The translations under genes were made by a program, and so were the position numbers. From Gordius sp. MW1 (taxonomy: Eukaryota; Nematomorpha; Gordioida; Gordea; Gordiidae): a stretch of 64,000 nucleotides of DNA. The notes under the pieces were generated by a model. It had not been told where the DNA came from. It saw only the letters and a list, made by a program, of their open reading frames with translations, and did not search any database. Position 1 is the stretch's first letter. Each line of letters opens with the position of its first letter. Shown here in pieces: positions 11,876-22,799 of the stretch. The stretch covers positions 14,913,075 through 14,977,074 of the forward strand of contig OZ038533.1 of the NCBI GenBank assembly GCA_964036665.1, read 5' to 3'.

Positions 11876-13489
11876 TTTTAAAGGTGAAAAACATTTTTGA
11901 GCTCTCAGTGAGTCACAATTTGATCGCATCATAAATGTAGATTATGACATTTGTCACCTGGGCGACCGCTAAACTTTCAAAAATCTTAATTACAAAGTTG
12001 AAAAACATTTTATAAGCTCTTAATGAGTCACAATTTGAAAAAAAAATTTAAATCGCATCATAAATGTAGATTATGACATTTGTCACCTGGGCGACCGCTA
12101 AACTTTTAAAAATCTTAATTTCAAAGGTGAAAAACATTTTTTAAGTTCTTAGTGAGTCACAATTTGAAAAAAAATTTAAATCGCATCATAAATGTAGATT
12201 ATGACATTTGTCACTTGGGCGACCGCTAAACTTTCAAAAATCTTAATTTCAAAGGTGAAAAACAGTTTTTAAGCTCTTAGTGAGTCACAATTTGAAAAAA
12301 AAATTTAAATCGCATCATAAATGTAGATTATGACATTTGTCACCTGGGCGACCGCTAAACTTTCAAAAATCTTAATTTCAAAGGTGAAAAACATTTTTTA
12401 AGCTCTTAGTGAGTCACAATTTAAAAAAAAATTTAAATCGCATCATAAATGTAGATTATGACATTTGTCACCTGGGCGACCGCTAAACTTTCAAAAATCT
12501 TAATTTCAAAGGTGAAAAACAGTTTTTAAGCTCTTAGTGAGTCACAATTTGAAAAAAAAATTTAAATCGCATCATAAATGTAGATTATGACATTTGTCAC
12601 CTGGGCGACCGCTAAACTTTCAAAAATCTTAATTTCAAAGGTGAAAAACATTTTTTAAGCTCTTAGTGAGTCACAATTTTAAAAAAAAATTTAAATCGCA
12701 TCATAAATGTAGATTATGACATTTGTCACCTGGGCGACCGCTAAACTTTCAAAAATCTTAATTTCAAAGGTGAAAAACATTTTTTAAGCTCTTAGTGAGT
12801 CACAATTTGAAAAAAAAATTTAAATCGCATCATAAATGTAGATTATGACATTTGTCACCTGGGCGACCGCTAAACTTTCAAAAATCTTAATTTCAAAGGT
12901 GAAAAACATTTTTTAAGCTCTTAGTGAGTCACAATTTTAAAAAAAAATTTAAATCGCATCATAAATGTAGATTATGACATTTGTCACCTGGGCGACCGCT
13001 AAACTTTCAAAAATCTTAATTTCAAAGGTGAAAAACATTTTTTAAGCTCTTAGTGAGTCACAATTTGAAAAAAAAATTTAAATCGCATCATAAATGTAGA
13101 TTATGACATTTGTCACCTGGGCGACCGCTAAACTTTCAAAAATCTTAATTTCAAAGGTGAAAAACATTTTTTAAGCTCTTAGTGAGTCACAATTTAAAAA
13201 AAAAATTTAAATCGCATCATAAATGTAGATTATGACATTTGTCACCTGGGCGACCGCTAAACTTTCAAAAATCTTAATTTCAAAGGTGAAAAACATTTTT
13301 TAAGTTCTGTGAGTCACAATTTCAAAAAAAAATTTAAATCGCATCATAAACATAGAATATGACATTTGTCACCTGGGCGACCGCTAAACTTTTAAAAATC
13401 TTAATTTCAAAGGTGAAAAACATTTTTTAAGTTTTTAGTGAGTCACAATTTGAAAAAAAAATTTAAATCGCATCATAAACATAGATTAT
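11876..13489. repeat. 129-bp tandem array, right arm (inverted)
   Basis: Twelve to thirteen units in inverse orientation to the left array. Each reads TCACAATTTGAAAA, TTTAAATCGCATCATAAA, GATTATGACATTTGTCACCT, GGGCGACCGCTAAAC. Many neighbouring units are almost identical, so this side has been homogenised or expanded more recently. Confidence 0.9.
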
Positions 13490-13942
13490 GACATTTACCC
13501 CATATATATTTATTTGACCACCTGTACAAAACATTTATACCTAAAAACTCAAAATGTATATAATAACATGTCTAGTAAAAAATCAAATATACAATCTCAT
13601 CTTATTATCGTGCAATCCATCATTTATGCTCACATGCTTAATTTCTTATAAAACTATAATATGATAACTTTATAATATACAATGAGCAAATATTGTAAGT
13701 AACTAAAATAGTTTAACAAAAGCCATTCAATCTACTATCTGCTCGAATTTACTGCTCGAGCTCCTGCTAAATATTTTAACAGATTTGGCTGCTATCGACT
13801 AACCTCTCGAGCATTTTTACGTGCTACTGTTAAACCTATTGCACCGAACAGTTAGCTTAGCACTCATTGTGTTAGCATATTACCCAGCTAGTGTTCGTGC
13901 TCGAGTTTTTAGTTGAAGCTGCTTAGCAATTTAACAACTATA

Positions 13943-13950
13943 ATCCAGCT
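13943..13950. repeat. Right target-site duplication of the foldback element
   Basis: ATCCAGCT, identical to 10089-10096. Confidence 0.85.
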
Positions 13951-14119
13951 AAACAAACAACGACCTGAGACAGAAAGGTGTTTTTGAAAGGGATAAATTT
14001 TATAATTCAAAACAACCTTGTTTGCTTGGATTGAGCGGGTCAAAGCTCATTTCGTACTCTAAAAATGAAGGGGGAATCCCCGGCTAGTGTTTTTGTCCTA
14101 CCGTGTACCTTTAAGGAGT

Positions 14120-14310
14120 GAATTTGTTGTAGGACGTAAACAAGCTCTCGTCGCATCCCCTTGCTTTTAGCTTGAAGTCCAATGGGACGTCTCTCCTCTG
14201 TATATAGAACATTCGGAATCAAGCGCCCAGAAATGTGGAATAATTTATTTGCACCAAAACAACCTACCATTTCATCATCGCTGTGTGTACCTTGCTTGGC
14301 ACACACCTAA
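14120..14310 (+). pseudogene. LINE-type reverse transcriptase C-terminal fragment
   Basis: One + strand frame reads SPMGRLSSVYRTFGIK, then RPEMWNNLF, and ends at a TAA at 14308-14310. A WN-LF/LP word shortly before the end is usual at the C-terminus of Jockey/CR1/L2-like LINE ORF2 proteins. The upstream frame is broken and no polymerase motif survives. The assignment rests on that short signature and is tentative. Confidence 0.4.
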
Positions 14311-14989
14311 AAGGTATAGGTGATAACAGCCGTAACAATGAAATAAATTTTTAAAAAAATTGATGAACGGCGCTCCTTTTTTTTGTGAACTTTGAACGTG
14401 AACGCGTTCCTTTTTTTTGATGAACGCGTTCAAATTTAACGTTCGTTCAATTTTAAAACCCCTTTTTTATTTTTGTTTATTTGAAAAATTATGTTAATCC
14501 GAATTTTGTAACAAAAAAGACTTATATTTTGAAATCAGCTGTTTTTCCTTTTTTCTATTCCCTATTCTGAAATACTTTTAACATACAATAACGTGCAAAA
14601 GAAGAGATAAGATTGAAGTTTATTAATTTGATATTATTAATTATATTTTAATTTATAGGTTAATATGGTCAATCATATTATTATATCGTCGTCATCTTCA
14701 GATTCTGAATATTCAAAATCAGCAGATGAATTGACATTGCCATAGCCAATATATGATTACTCATTTAATATAAAGAACCGAATTTAATAATTACTAAATG
14801 TAAAAAAGAATAAACTTTTGGTTTTATTGAAAAAAGGGTCTGAAACCCCTAAAATTGATAATGAAAGAACTGTCGATTCCGAAATATCATTTTTTGACGA
14901 GGAAGTAGAGGGCATTGGAGGATGATATCTTCTTATCGCAATTTTTTGAAGCGAAGGACGTTAAATGTTTTTAATAAATTTCCTGCTTC

Positions 14990-15159
14990 AAAAGGTTTGT
15001 TTATTATTTATAATACTCAAATCTCCTCATCTGCCCCTGTGGAGCGGGTTTTTTAGTATAGCTAATCCTGTATTAACTGCCAAGCGTTCCTGCTTATCAG
15101 ACGAAAATTTTGAAAAACCATTATTATTAAAATTGATGAGAAAAATATTTAATAAATAA
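14990..15159 (+). pseudogene. hAT transposase dimerisation-domain remnant
   Basis: One frame gives SSAPVERVF and the next gives FSIANPVLTAKRSCLSDENF, then a KLMRKIFNK end and a stop at 15157-15159. The pattern SSAPVERVFS...KR..LSDENFE..L.LK is the C-terminal dimerisation domain of hAT transposases. The shift of frame in the middle of the motif shows that the gene is dead. Upstream coding sequence is too decayed to follow. Confidence 0.75.
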
Positions 15160-15330
15160 CTCGGGCCTTCGGCCCTCGTGGGAAGGGGAAGAGGGGAATG
15201 GGAGTAGGGGAAGGGAAGGGGGGAAGGGAAGGGGGAACTCTTCTAAACTCCGTATAAACGTAGCATATTTGCTATGCAATTTATGGGCGAGAAAGGTGGG
15301 AAGGGGCGAGAATGCCTATAGGGGGGTATT
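15160..15330 (+). other. Purine-rich G/A tract after a small hairpin
   Basis: GGGCCTTCGGCCC forms a short hairpin at about 15163, followed by about 60 bases of almost pure G and A (GGGAAGGGG-like). It sits between the hAT remnant and the SINE cluster. Confidence 0.5.
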
Positions 15331-15345
15331 AAATGCAAAATAATT

Positions 15346-15640
15346 AGTTATAGGCCCTTGTAGGAGAGGGCATAGGGTAATTTTTAATGTTAACCAATTT
15401 AAAACGAAAAAAAAATTTCGATTTATTTGGCCAATGGTCACTTTTTCCATTGGTCAGTAGCCTGTGGACGATCAAAAAGTCATATTGTCAATGGTATTAA
15501 CAAGAACAATATATTAATTTAATTTAAAAAAAAATAAAAATTTTGCCCTCTCCGGGATTCGAACCCACATCAGTAGAGGCATAGGCCTTTTGTAGGGGCA
15601 CAGGGACCCATATCAGTAGAGGCATAGGCCCTTGTAGGGG
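15346..15640 (-). mobile_element. tRNA-derived SINE, copy 1
   Basis: Read on the - strand: a B-box-containing head (GGGTTCGAATCCCGGAGAGG at about 15552), AT-rich body, then TTAATACCATTGACAATATG, TGATCGTCCACAGGCTACTG and CCAATGGAAAAAG. The promoter half upstream of the B box is partly duplicated or lost. It is about 80-85% like copy 2 by eye. Confidence 0.65.
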
Positions 15641-15894
15641 AGGGCATAGGGTAATTATCAATGTTAACCAATTCAAAACGGAAAAAAAAGTTCGATTTAT
15701 TTGGCCAATGGTCATTTTTTCATTGGTCAGTAGCCAGCGGACGGCCAAAAAGTCATATCATCAATGTTATTAACAGGAACAATATATTAATTTAATTTAA
15801 AAATAATAAAAATTTTGCCCTCTCCGGGATTTGAACCCACATCAGTAAAGGCATCTGTTTACAAGCCGGCGCTATAACCCGTCACACCATGCTG
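15641..15894 (-). mobile_element. tRNA-derived SINE, copy 2 with full head
   Basis: On the - strand it starts CAGCATGGTGTGACGGGTTA at 15893. An A-box-like segment (TGACGGGTTATAGCG, 15870-15884) is followed by a B box GGTTCAAATCC (15827-15837). The spacing is close to that of a tRNA gene. The AT-rich body and the ATTGATGATATGAC-CCGTCCGCTGGC tail match copies 1 and 3. No cloverleaf acceptor pairing is seen, so this is a SINE head and not a functional tRNA gene. Confidence 0.7.
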
Positions 15895-15999
15895 GTTTTA
15901 AAATAATAGAAGCTTTTATGTTATTTATATAGATAATGAAATAATACCATAAATTGCATAGCAATTAAAAGTTGTGTTTTATGTTTAAAAAATCAATAT

Positions 16000-16225
16000 A
16001 TTTCATCGGTCAGTAGCCAGCGGACGGTCAAAAATTTATATTATCAATGGTATTAACAAGAACAAAATATTAATTTCATTTAAAAAAATTAAAAAAAAAT
16101 TCGTCCCCTCCCTGGCCTGAACCCGACACCTCCAGGTCACAAAGCTGTCGCCAATAACTTGGTGGACGACGGACAACGGACGACGGACAACCAAAAACGA
16201 GCCCATAAATTGCATAGCAATTAAA
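16000..16225 (-). mobile_element. tRNA-derived SINE, copy 3, diverged head
   Basis: It shares the tail word GGTCAGTAGCCAGCGGACGG and the AT-rich body with copies 1 and 2. The head has a different B-box-like word, GTCGGGTTCAGGCCAGG on the - strand. Next to it lies GGACAACCAAAAACGAGCCC and AAATTGCATAGCAATT, a combination that recurs at 17939-17985 and 40410-40480. Confidence 0.55.
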
Positions 16226-16744
16226 AAGTTTTTATATTCGCTACAACTATATTATCGAAATAAACCTATTAATGGCTAATATATTGTGTTAAAAAATATA
16301 AGACGTTTATTTATATTGAATTAAATTTAAAAAAAAATTATCTTAAAATTTTGAACGAACGTGAACGTGTTCCTTTTTTTTGAAAACGAACGTGTACGTC
16401 AACGCATTCGATTTTTGTCAATGAACGTTGAACGCGAAAGCGTTCGATTTTTTTGAAAATGTTTACAGCACTATGAAATACCGCTGCTATTATAGTAAGA
16501 TTTATTTATACAAACAAATTTATAAATTATAATGAAGAAAATAGAGCGATGTGGAGACTGATTAAGTGCATTTTGATTTTATATATTACTTTCTTTTTCG
16601 TACTAAAGACCCATTCGAAGCCTATATTGCAAGTGGCATTAAATATAATTAAGATATTGAATTGTAAAATTTACACAATTTTAACATTTGGTTTTAAAGC
16701 AAATGAATATTTACTATACACTAAAATATAACATAGCTTAATGA

Positions 16745-17330
16745 GCAGGCTTAGAGCCATGGATCGAAATTGTATTGGATTTTACGATTTCCATGGTGAT
16801 TCTGCTTAATATAAAAAATCTTAAGGGTGTTATAAGATACCAAGGGTGGTTACCACTACTGGAACGAAAATCAAAGTATTTAGAAATTTGGATTTTTTGA
16901 CTTTCCCACTCTCCATAGAATAGATGAGGTCGGGGGAGCCGTCAGATTTAGAGAATATGTCCACCGTAGTGAAGTCCTAACAGACATTTAAGCCACCAGC
17001 TCTTGGTATGTTTATTATACCGTCGGATCTTTTACCATCAGTTGAGCTTAGGCCTATGGGTTCCAGTCAGTTAAGGAAGCCGGCTTTTTTCAAATATTGC
17101 CCGATAATTATATTTATTATGGGATAACGGGGATGCCGTCCCTGGCAGTGTAAAGAATGATCACCGTTAGAACGGGTTGACGCCAGAGGTCGCAGTGGAA
17201 GGAAGACACAATGTCACAACTAAGGCACAGGCCTACAGCGATTAAGTCCTTGCCCCACAAGTGCAATCCTAGTTATGACTTGGTAGGCTCTTGACCCATT
17301 AATAATCCCCGGCGGACGCCCAATTGAAGT
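16745..17330 (-). pseudogene. Diverged copy of the RT/nuclease non-LTR element, 3' part
   Basis: The + strand carries the same landmarks as the copies at 8702 and 56339: ACGATTTCCA-GGTGAT near the start, CACTAC-GGAACGAA, GTCCACCGTAGTGAAGTCC, then GGCCTATGGGTTCCAG and ATTGCCCGATAATTAT. On the - strand this is the C-terminal nuclease-like segment and its upstream linker, full of frameshifts and stops. It is more decayed than the other two copies. Confidence 0.6.
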
Positions 17331-17339
17331 GATGTTTTC

Positions 17340-18165
17340 TCAAATATTGGTTGTTTGAAGGAGGTAAGCTTGTGTTTATTTTCTAATCTATTGATAATTG
17401 CTTAAAGAATAAACTCCTCATTTTTAGAAGTTATAAACGTCATAAAAACAAAATTCAAGTAAGGCCCGGAAAATTAAAAAATGGTTGCTCTTTGGCCGAA
17501 GAACGGTCATAATTTATTTTCAGCCAAAAAATTATTTTTTATAGGGAAAATGTATATTTAAATTTAAGATACCACAAATGCCAAAATCTGCAGGCACAAA
17601 ATGAAATTGGATTTGGCCTTTGGCCGGGTCAGACAAGGTAGAAGTAAGCAATGGTCAACATTTGCAAAGAATTATTTAGCCAGTTCCGCAATTATCCGAT
17701 ATAACGCAACAACCTAGACAAATTGTCAAAAGAAATTCATAAATAAAGGTAATAATTAGTCGGGCACAAAAACAATCATGGAATTTAGGTTCGGGCGAGC
17801 TTAAAAGAATTGAGGCCAACCAGCGATCATTAGCTAGTCTATTTGCGAAAGCAATAAAAGTCTTTTACAGAAGCACAAGTTTACGGTCATTAAAAACACG
17901 TAAAAATGTCCAAAGCAATTATTGGAAAATAGTTAGAAAGGACGGACAACCAAAAACGAGCTCATAAATAGCGTAGCAATTAATTAGAGGACTTAACGCA
18001 AAAGTAAAAAATATGGGTATTAACATAGCTTTGTTATTGTTGACATGGTGCTAATGTCTAAAGTGTATGGAAACATCTTAACTCTAAACTGTACTTTAAC
18101 TCACATTCATAATCCTGTAACTAACACTATATAAACTTATAAAGTTGTATTTTAATGATGTATAA
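17340..18165. other. No gene recognised; one short repeat tail
   Basis: No intact frame. At about 17939-17985 the word GGACGGACAACCAAAAACGA followed by AGCGTAGCAATTAATT repeats the tail seen at 16160-16230 and 40410-40480, so a SINE or MITE fragment ends here. Confidence 0.4.
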
Positions 18166-18169
18166 CAAC

Positions 18170-18635
18170 CATAGACTAGATAGACTGCTGATGCCATATG
18201 TTGCATAGCATATGGTTAATTGTGTGTCACATTTTCCTCCATTTTGAAGAAAGCAACTGGTGTATTTTAACCATGTAATTTTGCCCTATAACAGTCAATT
18301 TACCTTCCTCACTAGTTTATAAATTAAAACGAACGTCAATAAATTAATATTATACTAAATAGCAATTAATATTGATGGCGCTATATTATTAAACAAACTT
18401 TAATCTTTTTTATATTTTTAATTTTTATGTATTTTTTAAATGATATTTATTTTAAAATGTTGTTTTTGATATCTACCCAATTCAATATTTTATTATTTAC
18501 CTTTTTAAGATAATTTAATTTGCGAAAATTACGAATTTCTATATGATCACCACTTTACAATGTGCCTTTTAAAATGGTGGGAAAAAGGGTACACATTCTG
18601 TGCTGTGCGTTGATGAGCAGTCTATCTAGTCTATG
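18170..18635. mobile_element. MITE with 20-bp perfect terminal inverted repeats
   Basis: catagactagatagactgct at 18170-18189 is the exact inverse of 18616-18635. The 466-bp AT-rich interior is non-coding. I cannot fix a target duplication, so the superfamily stays open. Confidence 0.8.
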
Positions 18636-18639
18636 ATGA

Positions 18640-19100
18640 CAACTCGTGCCAAACAGAAATATTCTAGAAAATGAGGGAAGAGCTGAATGGTGGATGTCGT
18701 TTAAGGGATCAGCCTTTGTTTAGTGAAAATAATTCTGGTTATAAGAGTTGTTATTTCAAATTTAGTAATAGTTTAGTTTTCTTAACCTCTTTTAACTATT
18801 AAAACATAAATACCCTTCGGCCTATTACTGCGGTCAGTGGCCAAATTCCTTAGCCGAGTTATAATTTATTGCTACATCCCTTAATCACGCGTTCAGCGAG
18901 AGATCAGGGATTAATTAGACACATATGGCCAGAGGGGAACGTTTCAATGTCAAAAATAATATAACGGTACATACATGTTTGAGAATTGCAAATATTGCTA
19001 AGTTACTTGATTGACAATAAAATCATCCAAAAAATTAATTTCCTTGTAGAATTAATGTTTTTAGACTGTTTATGTCTTAATTGAAATGACAAATATACTG
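18640..19100. other. No gene recognised
   Basis: AT-rich stretch without supported features. Confidence 0.4.
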
Positions 19101-19103
19101 ATA

Positions 19104-19435
19104 CTAGATGACCCGGCAAACGTTGTTTTGCCATTTACCCGGGTGTATTAAATTATGTTGGAATTTTAGGGCATATGATGATAAAGCGGTTATTGAAGTA
19201 AAAATAAAGTTTGATGTCTATATGTTCAACTTCTATTGTTCTATTTCCCTATAGAGTGCAACGCGTACGAATACTCGAAAACTACTGGACCGATTTGGCT
19301 CGAACAAATCTTAAAACATGCTCCGGAGTGTCAGGAATAAACTGTGAAATTTTGAGCCAAATCGGTCTGGTAGTTTTCCAAAATTGGTGGCGGCATATAT
19401 ACACATAAATAAATAGTTTATTTTTATATATAAGA
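19104..19435 (-). mobile_element. Short non-autonomous Helitron
   Basis: On the - strand the 332-bp element starts TCTTATATATAAAA and ends with the GGCAAA/TTTGCC hairpin, GGGTCATCTAG and a following T. The flanking bases are A at the 5' side and T at the 3' side, the usual Helitron A|T insertion site with no duplication. The interior has the words ACTACCAGACCGATTTGGCT and its near inverse around a central spacer. It encodes no protein and needs a Rep/helicase in trans. Confidence 0.8.
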
Positions 19436-21118
19436 TATCGACGTCATGTGATTTATTACGTCACATTTTAATTACACCTATTTTGTATCAAGAGGGGTTA
19501 TTATACTCTTTATAAAGAAGCTTGAAAGAGGGTAGGAGGACAACAACTTCATAAATGCAATTCATATTTGAAGTATATTGGCTTCTGGGTTTAACGACTT
19601 TATGGCTAAAGTACAAATTTGTAGGCGCATGTCCTCTTTGGTATTTATAAATTTCGCAGCATAGGCATATCGTCTAACGTTCACAATAAATATAACTAGA
19701 CATTTAGTCTGAATATTATTAAAAAAAATAAAATATTTAGCGCAGATGTTTTACATTTAATAAAAGCGTTAAATTTAATTTCTTCATTAACTTCGACTGT
19801 AGGTTATTTAATAGAAATTCGTCTAAAAATCAAACATATGAACCTTTTATAAATGGGTAAAAGAAATTATTATAAGTTCAAATTGCTTTATTTGTAATAT
19901 AATAACATATAAACGTTTTTTATTATTAATTTATGCTACTTAACATGCAACTGATATGTTGTTGTTGTTGCATTTAATAGTTAAAAAAATGATAACATGT
20001 AGCATATTTAAGTTAATATTTTTCAAAGTTTATTTATTATCATATCATGATGCATAAACTTTTTAATTATTTATGTTTAGCCTTTATGTAAGCTATCTAT
20101 AGGTTGGCTACTAAAAAATTACTTTAATGTAATAGTTTTCGTGAGGTGTGCATTTAAAATACGTGATTTCAGAGAATTGTTATTTTAAAATTGCTAATTT
20201 TATATGGGTTGTTTTTTAAACAATTAGACACAATCGGCATGGCTCTTGTTTTAAATCCGTTCAAAAATTTACGCAATTTCCTTAAAATTTATTTTAATTC
20301 CAACCTTGATTTATTATTAGCATAAATATTATATTTCAATTTCTACGAAAAATTGCAATGCTAAATTATTTTAAATAAGTATGGATTGTTGGATTTCTAG
20401 GTATAAAAGAGCATAAGGAGAAATTTAATATAGCCTACTCAAAGAAAGCCTTAAAAATTCGTATTTTGCAACATTATTCCTTATAATTTAAATACAACAC
20501 GTTTATGGATATAATGAAAAATTTACATCATATAGCGAACAATAATAGTCATCAAACAGGGTAACAAAGAGATTATCACTCAAATATTTTCTCTTCCTTA
20601 CCTTAACCTCTCATGTTAACCTTAATTCGTCTTTTTTATTTGGGACTGAGGTACACCTCAAGACAAGGTTAATAGTTAAGGTCAAAAACTAAATACTTTT
20701 TGGGTAAACTTGTTTACCATTTAAACTCCAGGCGCTTTTTAGGAAAAAATAGAGGGGAATTTTTTTATTTTATATTGATTTATGAATTTAAATGGTGTTA
20801 TTAACCCCTTTATATCCCATTATCCCTTGTTATATTTGCGAGGGGTGAGGAAAGGAAGTAATGTTAAGATAATATATTTTGTTTGCCAAATTTTTCACCG
20901 CGCATATATTAAGGTGACCGTCTTCGGTATTAAAAAGGGAAGTCAAAGAAAATTAATTTTATTTTTTTGCTATTAATTTCAGTACCCTCCTTGCAATGTA
21001 TTTTGTTGATTATCCTCCCATATTAATTACCTTTCAACATTCTTATCTACCAAAAGTATGTAAGCTTGCAAAATATGCTACCACTTTTTTGGTTTACACC
21101 TTTTATGTAGGTACTATT
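19436..21118. other. AT-rich stretch, no gene recognised
   Basis: Only short low-complexity frames. No termini or domain are visible. Confidence 0.45.
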
Positions 21119-21126
21119 ACTTTTGA

Positions 21127-21305
21127 CATGGGCCTAGCCAAGGGGGGGGGGCAGGAAGGGGCTGCTGCCCCCCTCTAAATCCAAAAATTTGTTAAAATTT
21201 TTTACAATTATCGCTAAAATTTCTAAAAATGATCATTTTGCCCCTCCCTTAATGAGTATTGCCCAATATTGCCCCCCTCTAATCCCATTGCTAGCTACGC
21301 CCATG
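21127..21305. mobile_element. hAT MITE with exact 8-bp target duplication
   Basis: Termini CATGGGCCTAGCCAAGGGG and GCTAGCTACGCCCATG are inverse to one another. ACTTTTGA occurs directly outside both ends (21119-21126 and 21306-21313). The 8-bp duplication identifies hAT-type mobilisation. The 179-bp interior has a nine-G run and the AAAATTTCTAAAAATGATCA word shared with other copies. Non-coding. Confidence 0.9.
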
Positions 21306-21313
21306 ACTTTTGA

Positions 21314-22070
21314 TATGTTTTAAATGCTTGAGGCTCCTCGAGTATCACTCAACAAATAATTAGCATTTTACTTGGTTTAACACATTTAAAAAATCTAAAA
21401 TTTTGGTTGTACATTTTCTAATAGCTGCAGTATACCACGTTTGATTAACTTTTTTTGTCGCAAAGTTTATTGCCAACTGCTTATAACTATATTAGGTGTA
21501 AGTCTATTATTTTTGTGTACAATAATAAATGAACAAATTAAATAAATATTTGTGCTTTTATGCTATTTTATTTTTACCTATCATGGTCTTTATTAGAGCG
21601 AGACTATAAAAATAATTTCACCCTTAGATAACGTCAATTATGTATAATAAACTTTCGTGCTAATATATAGTAATTATTATTGCGGTTTGTTTAAAATTCA
21701 CCAAGATTATATTAACCCGATATACGAGTAATTAGAGTATACTTATTTACTTGGGGCACTCGTGTATCGTGTTATTATTATCTCGTTCAATTGTTTTTCA
21801 GCTTCTTATACGTTTAGAATATATGAACATAAATAATTAAAGCATCTACATAAAGATTAAACCATATATAATGTCATCTATTAAGAATGCAATATATGTA
21901 GTAAAAGTACATTAATAAATTGCATAATAATTCAAAAAACATTAAAACTTTACCGGTATAGAAAATATACGAACGAATTGCATGAATTGGCGATATTTAA
22001 AACGTTTATAGTCAACTAACGTTCTATTCTATCCATATACAATATAATTTTTATAAAATTTTTAAAATTA
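21314..22070. other. AT-rich stretch upstream of the zinc-finger exon
   Basis: No exon could be recognised here. The promoter and 5' exons of the zinc-finger gene are not identified in the window. Confidence 0.4.
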
Positions 22071-22071
22071 G

Positions 22072-22095
22072 CCCAACTCCTAGCTTATGAATTGG
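22072..22095 (+). other. Possible micro-exon before the finger exon
   Basis: An acceptor AG at 22070-22071 and a consensus donor GGTAAGT at 22095-22101 enclose 24 coding bases (QLLAYELG frame). Splicing from 22095 to the acceptor at 22142 would keep the zinc-finger frame with a 47-bp intron. This fits the tiny introns of the neighbouring gene, but it is only a possibility. Confidence 0.25.
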
Positions 22096-22141
22096 GTAAG
22101 TTAGGCTTCGACGAAGACAGAGGAAGCGAAATATCCAATAA

Positions 22142-22448
22142 GCTCTGCATTTGAAGTCCGCGCTGATGCAAGATTCCCATATAAAAGAACGAAAACCATA
22201 TAGATGTGACCACTGCTCTAAAGCGTTTGCAAATTCTTCTTACTTAAACCAGCATACGAGGATCCACGCGGGAATAAAGCCTTATAATTGCACCATGTGT
22301 CAGCGAAAGTTTACTCAATTATCTCACCTGCAGCAACATTTACGTACTCACACGGGTGACAAACCATATAAATGCAGTAATCCAGGTTGCGGAAAAGCCT
22401 TCACCCAGCTATCCAGTCTCCAATCTCACTCACGTTGCCATAATACAA
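22142..22448 (+). CDS. rotund/squeeze (LIN-29) family zinc-finger protein, exon with fingers 1-3
   Basis: This exon encodes three C2H2 fingers of a nuclear DNA-binding transcription factor. Finger 1 contains [17 protein letters not shown], finger 2 [18 protein letters not shown], and finger 3 a C-x4-C variant, [10 protein letters not shown]...QSHSRCH. The words [19 protein letters not shown] and LQSHSRCH are hallmarks of the rotund/squeeze/LIN-29/ZNF362-384 family. In those proteins five fingers occur together, and fingers 4 and 5 are found at 37252 in this window. The coding frame is closed upstream by a TAA at 22139-22141, so the exon starts at or after 22142. AG acceptors at 22141-22142, 22155-22156 and 22171-22172 are possible. 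An in-frame ATG at 22166 could be a start only if this is the first coding exon. A donor GT at 22449 ends the exon in phase 1, after which the frame would run to an intronic stop at 22481-22483. rotund or squeeze cannot be told apart, so no symbol is given. Confidence 0.88.
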
Positions 22449-22799
22449 GTACCATAAATCACCTAGTTGATTCCGAGTTTTAGTGCTTAGGATTATTAAA
22501 TTTTATTTGAGGATTAGTACAGTTTAAATTGTAGTCTAATTATTTTAATTTAAAAACTATGTTTAAAACGTTTTTCTCAGTTATTATTGTACAAATACAA
22601 AATATAACATTCTTTAACAATATATAAGATTGTCCCATAAGTTATTTAATTTGCATAATTAAATTAAATCAAGCTTAAATGTTATTATCTGAATATAAAA
22701 GGTGGTTGGAAGAGGTATAGATTTATTATTCATATATTCAATATTTATTTATTTCATCAGCATTTAGTACTTTTAAAAGATCATTAATAAATAAATAAC

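Larger units (their letters stand above)
10097..13942. mobile_element. Foldback element with tandem-repeat arms
   Basis: The element is a 3,846-bp near-palindrome. Its ends are TATAGTTGTTAAATTGCT and the exact inverse AGCAATTTAACAACTATA. Each arm has an outer unique part of about 450 bp (10097-10552 and 13490-13942), then an array of about 129-bp units: about nine copies at left, twelve to thirteen at right in inverse orientation. The spacer at 11712-11875 is asymmetric. An exact 8-bp duplication, ATCCAGCT, flanks it. This architecture is like Drosophila FB elements, which have long inverted repeats built of tandem repeats. An 8-bp duplication is, however, the hAT or P signature. No transposase is encoded, so it must have been moved by an enzyme supplied in trans. 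The array length difference suggests unequal exchange after insertion. Confidence 0.85.
14345..16471 (+). mobile_element. Decayed hAT element with internal SINE insertions
   Basis: The left part has repeated subterminal words GAACG/GTTC (AACGTGAACGCGTTCC, GAACGCGTTCAAATTTAACG). The right part has the same (GAACGAACGTGAACGTG, GTTGAACGCGAAAGCGTTCG) and ends GTTTACAGCAC. An AATGAAAT at 14337-14344 and TATGAAAT at 16472-16479 match at seven of eight positions and fit a hAT duplication. The left inverted terminus itself is not recognisable. A hAT transposase remnant lies inside. Confidence 0.6.

Noticed and set aside
14040..14306. 88-codon - strand frame
   Set aside because: It is antisense to the LINE-like C-terminal fragment read on the + strand and shows no domain of its own.
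15817..15894. Functional tRNA gene
   Set aside because: A and B boxes are present, but no acceptor-stem pairing or anticodon arm can be drawn. The sequence continues into a SINE body found in three copies.
18181..18625. Possible second hammerhead (CTGCTGATG and TGATGAGCAG words)
   Set aside because: The core does not read CTGATGA with a following stem II and GAAA. The words belong to or border the MITE terminal repeats.
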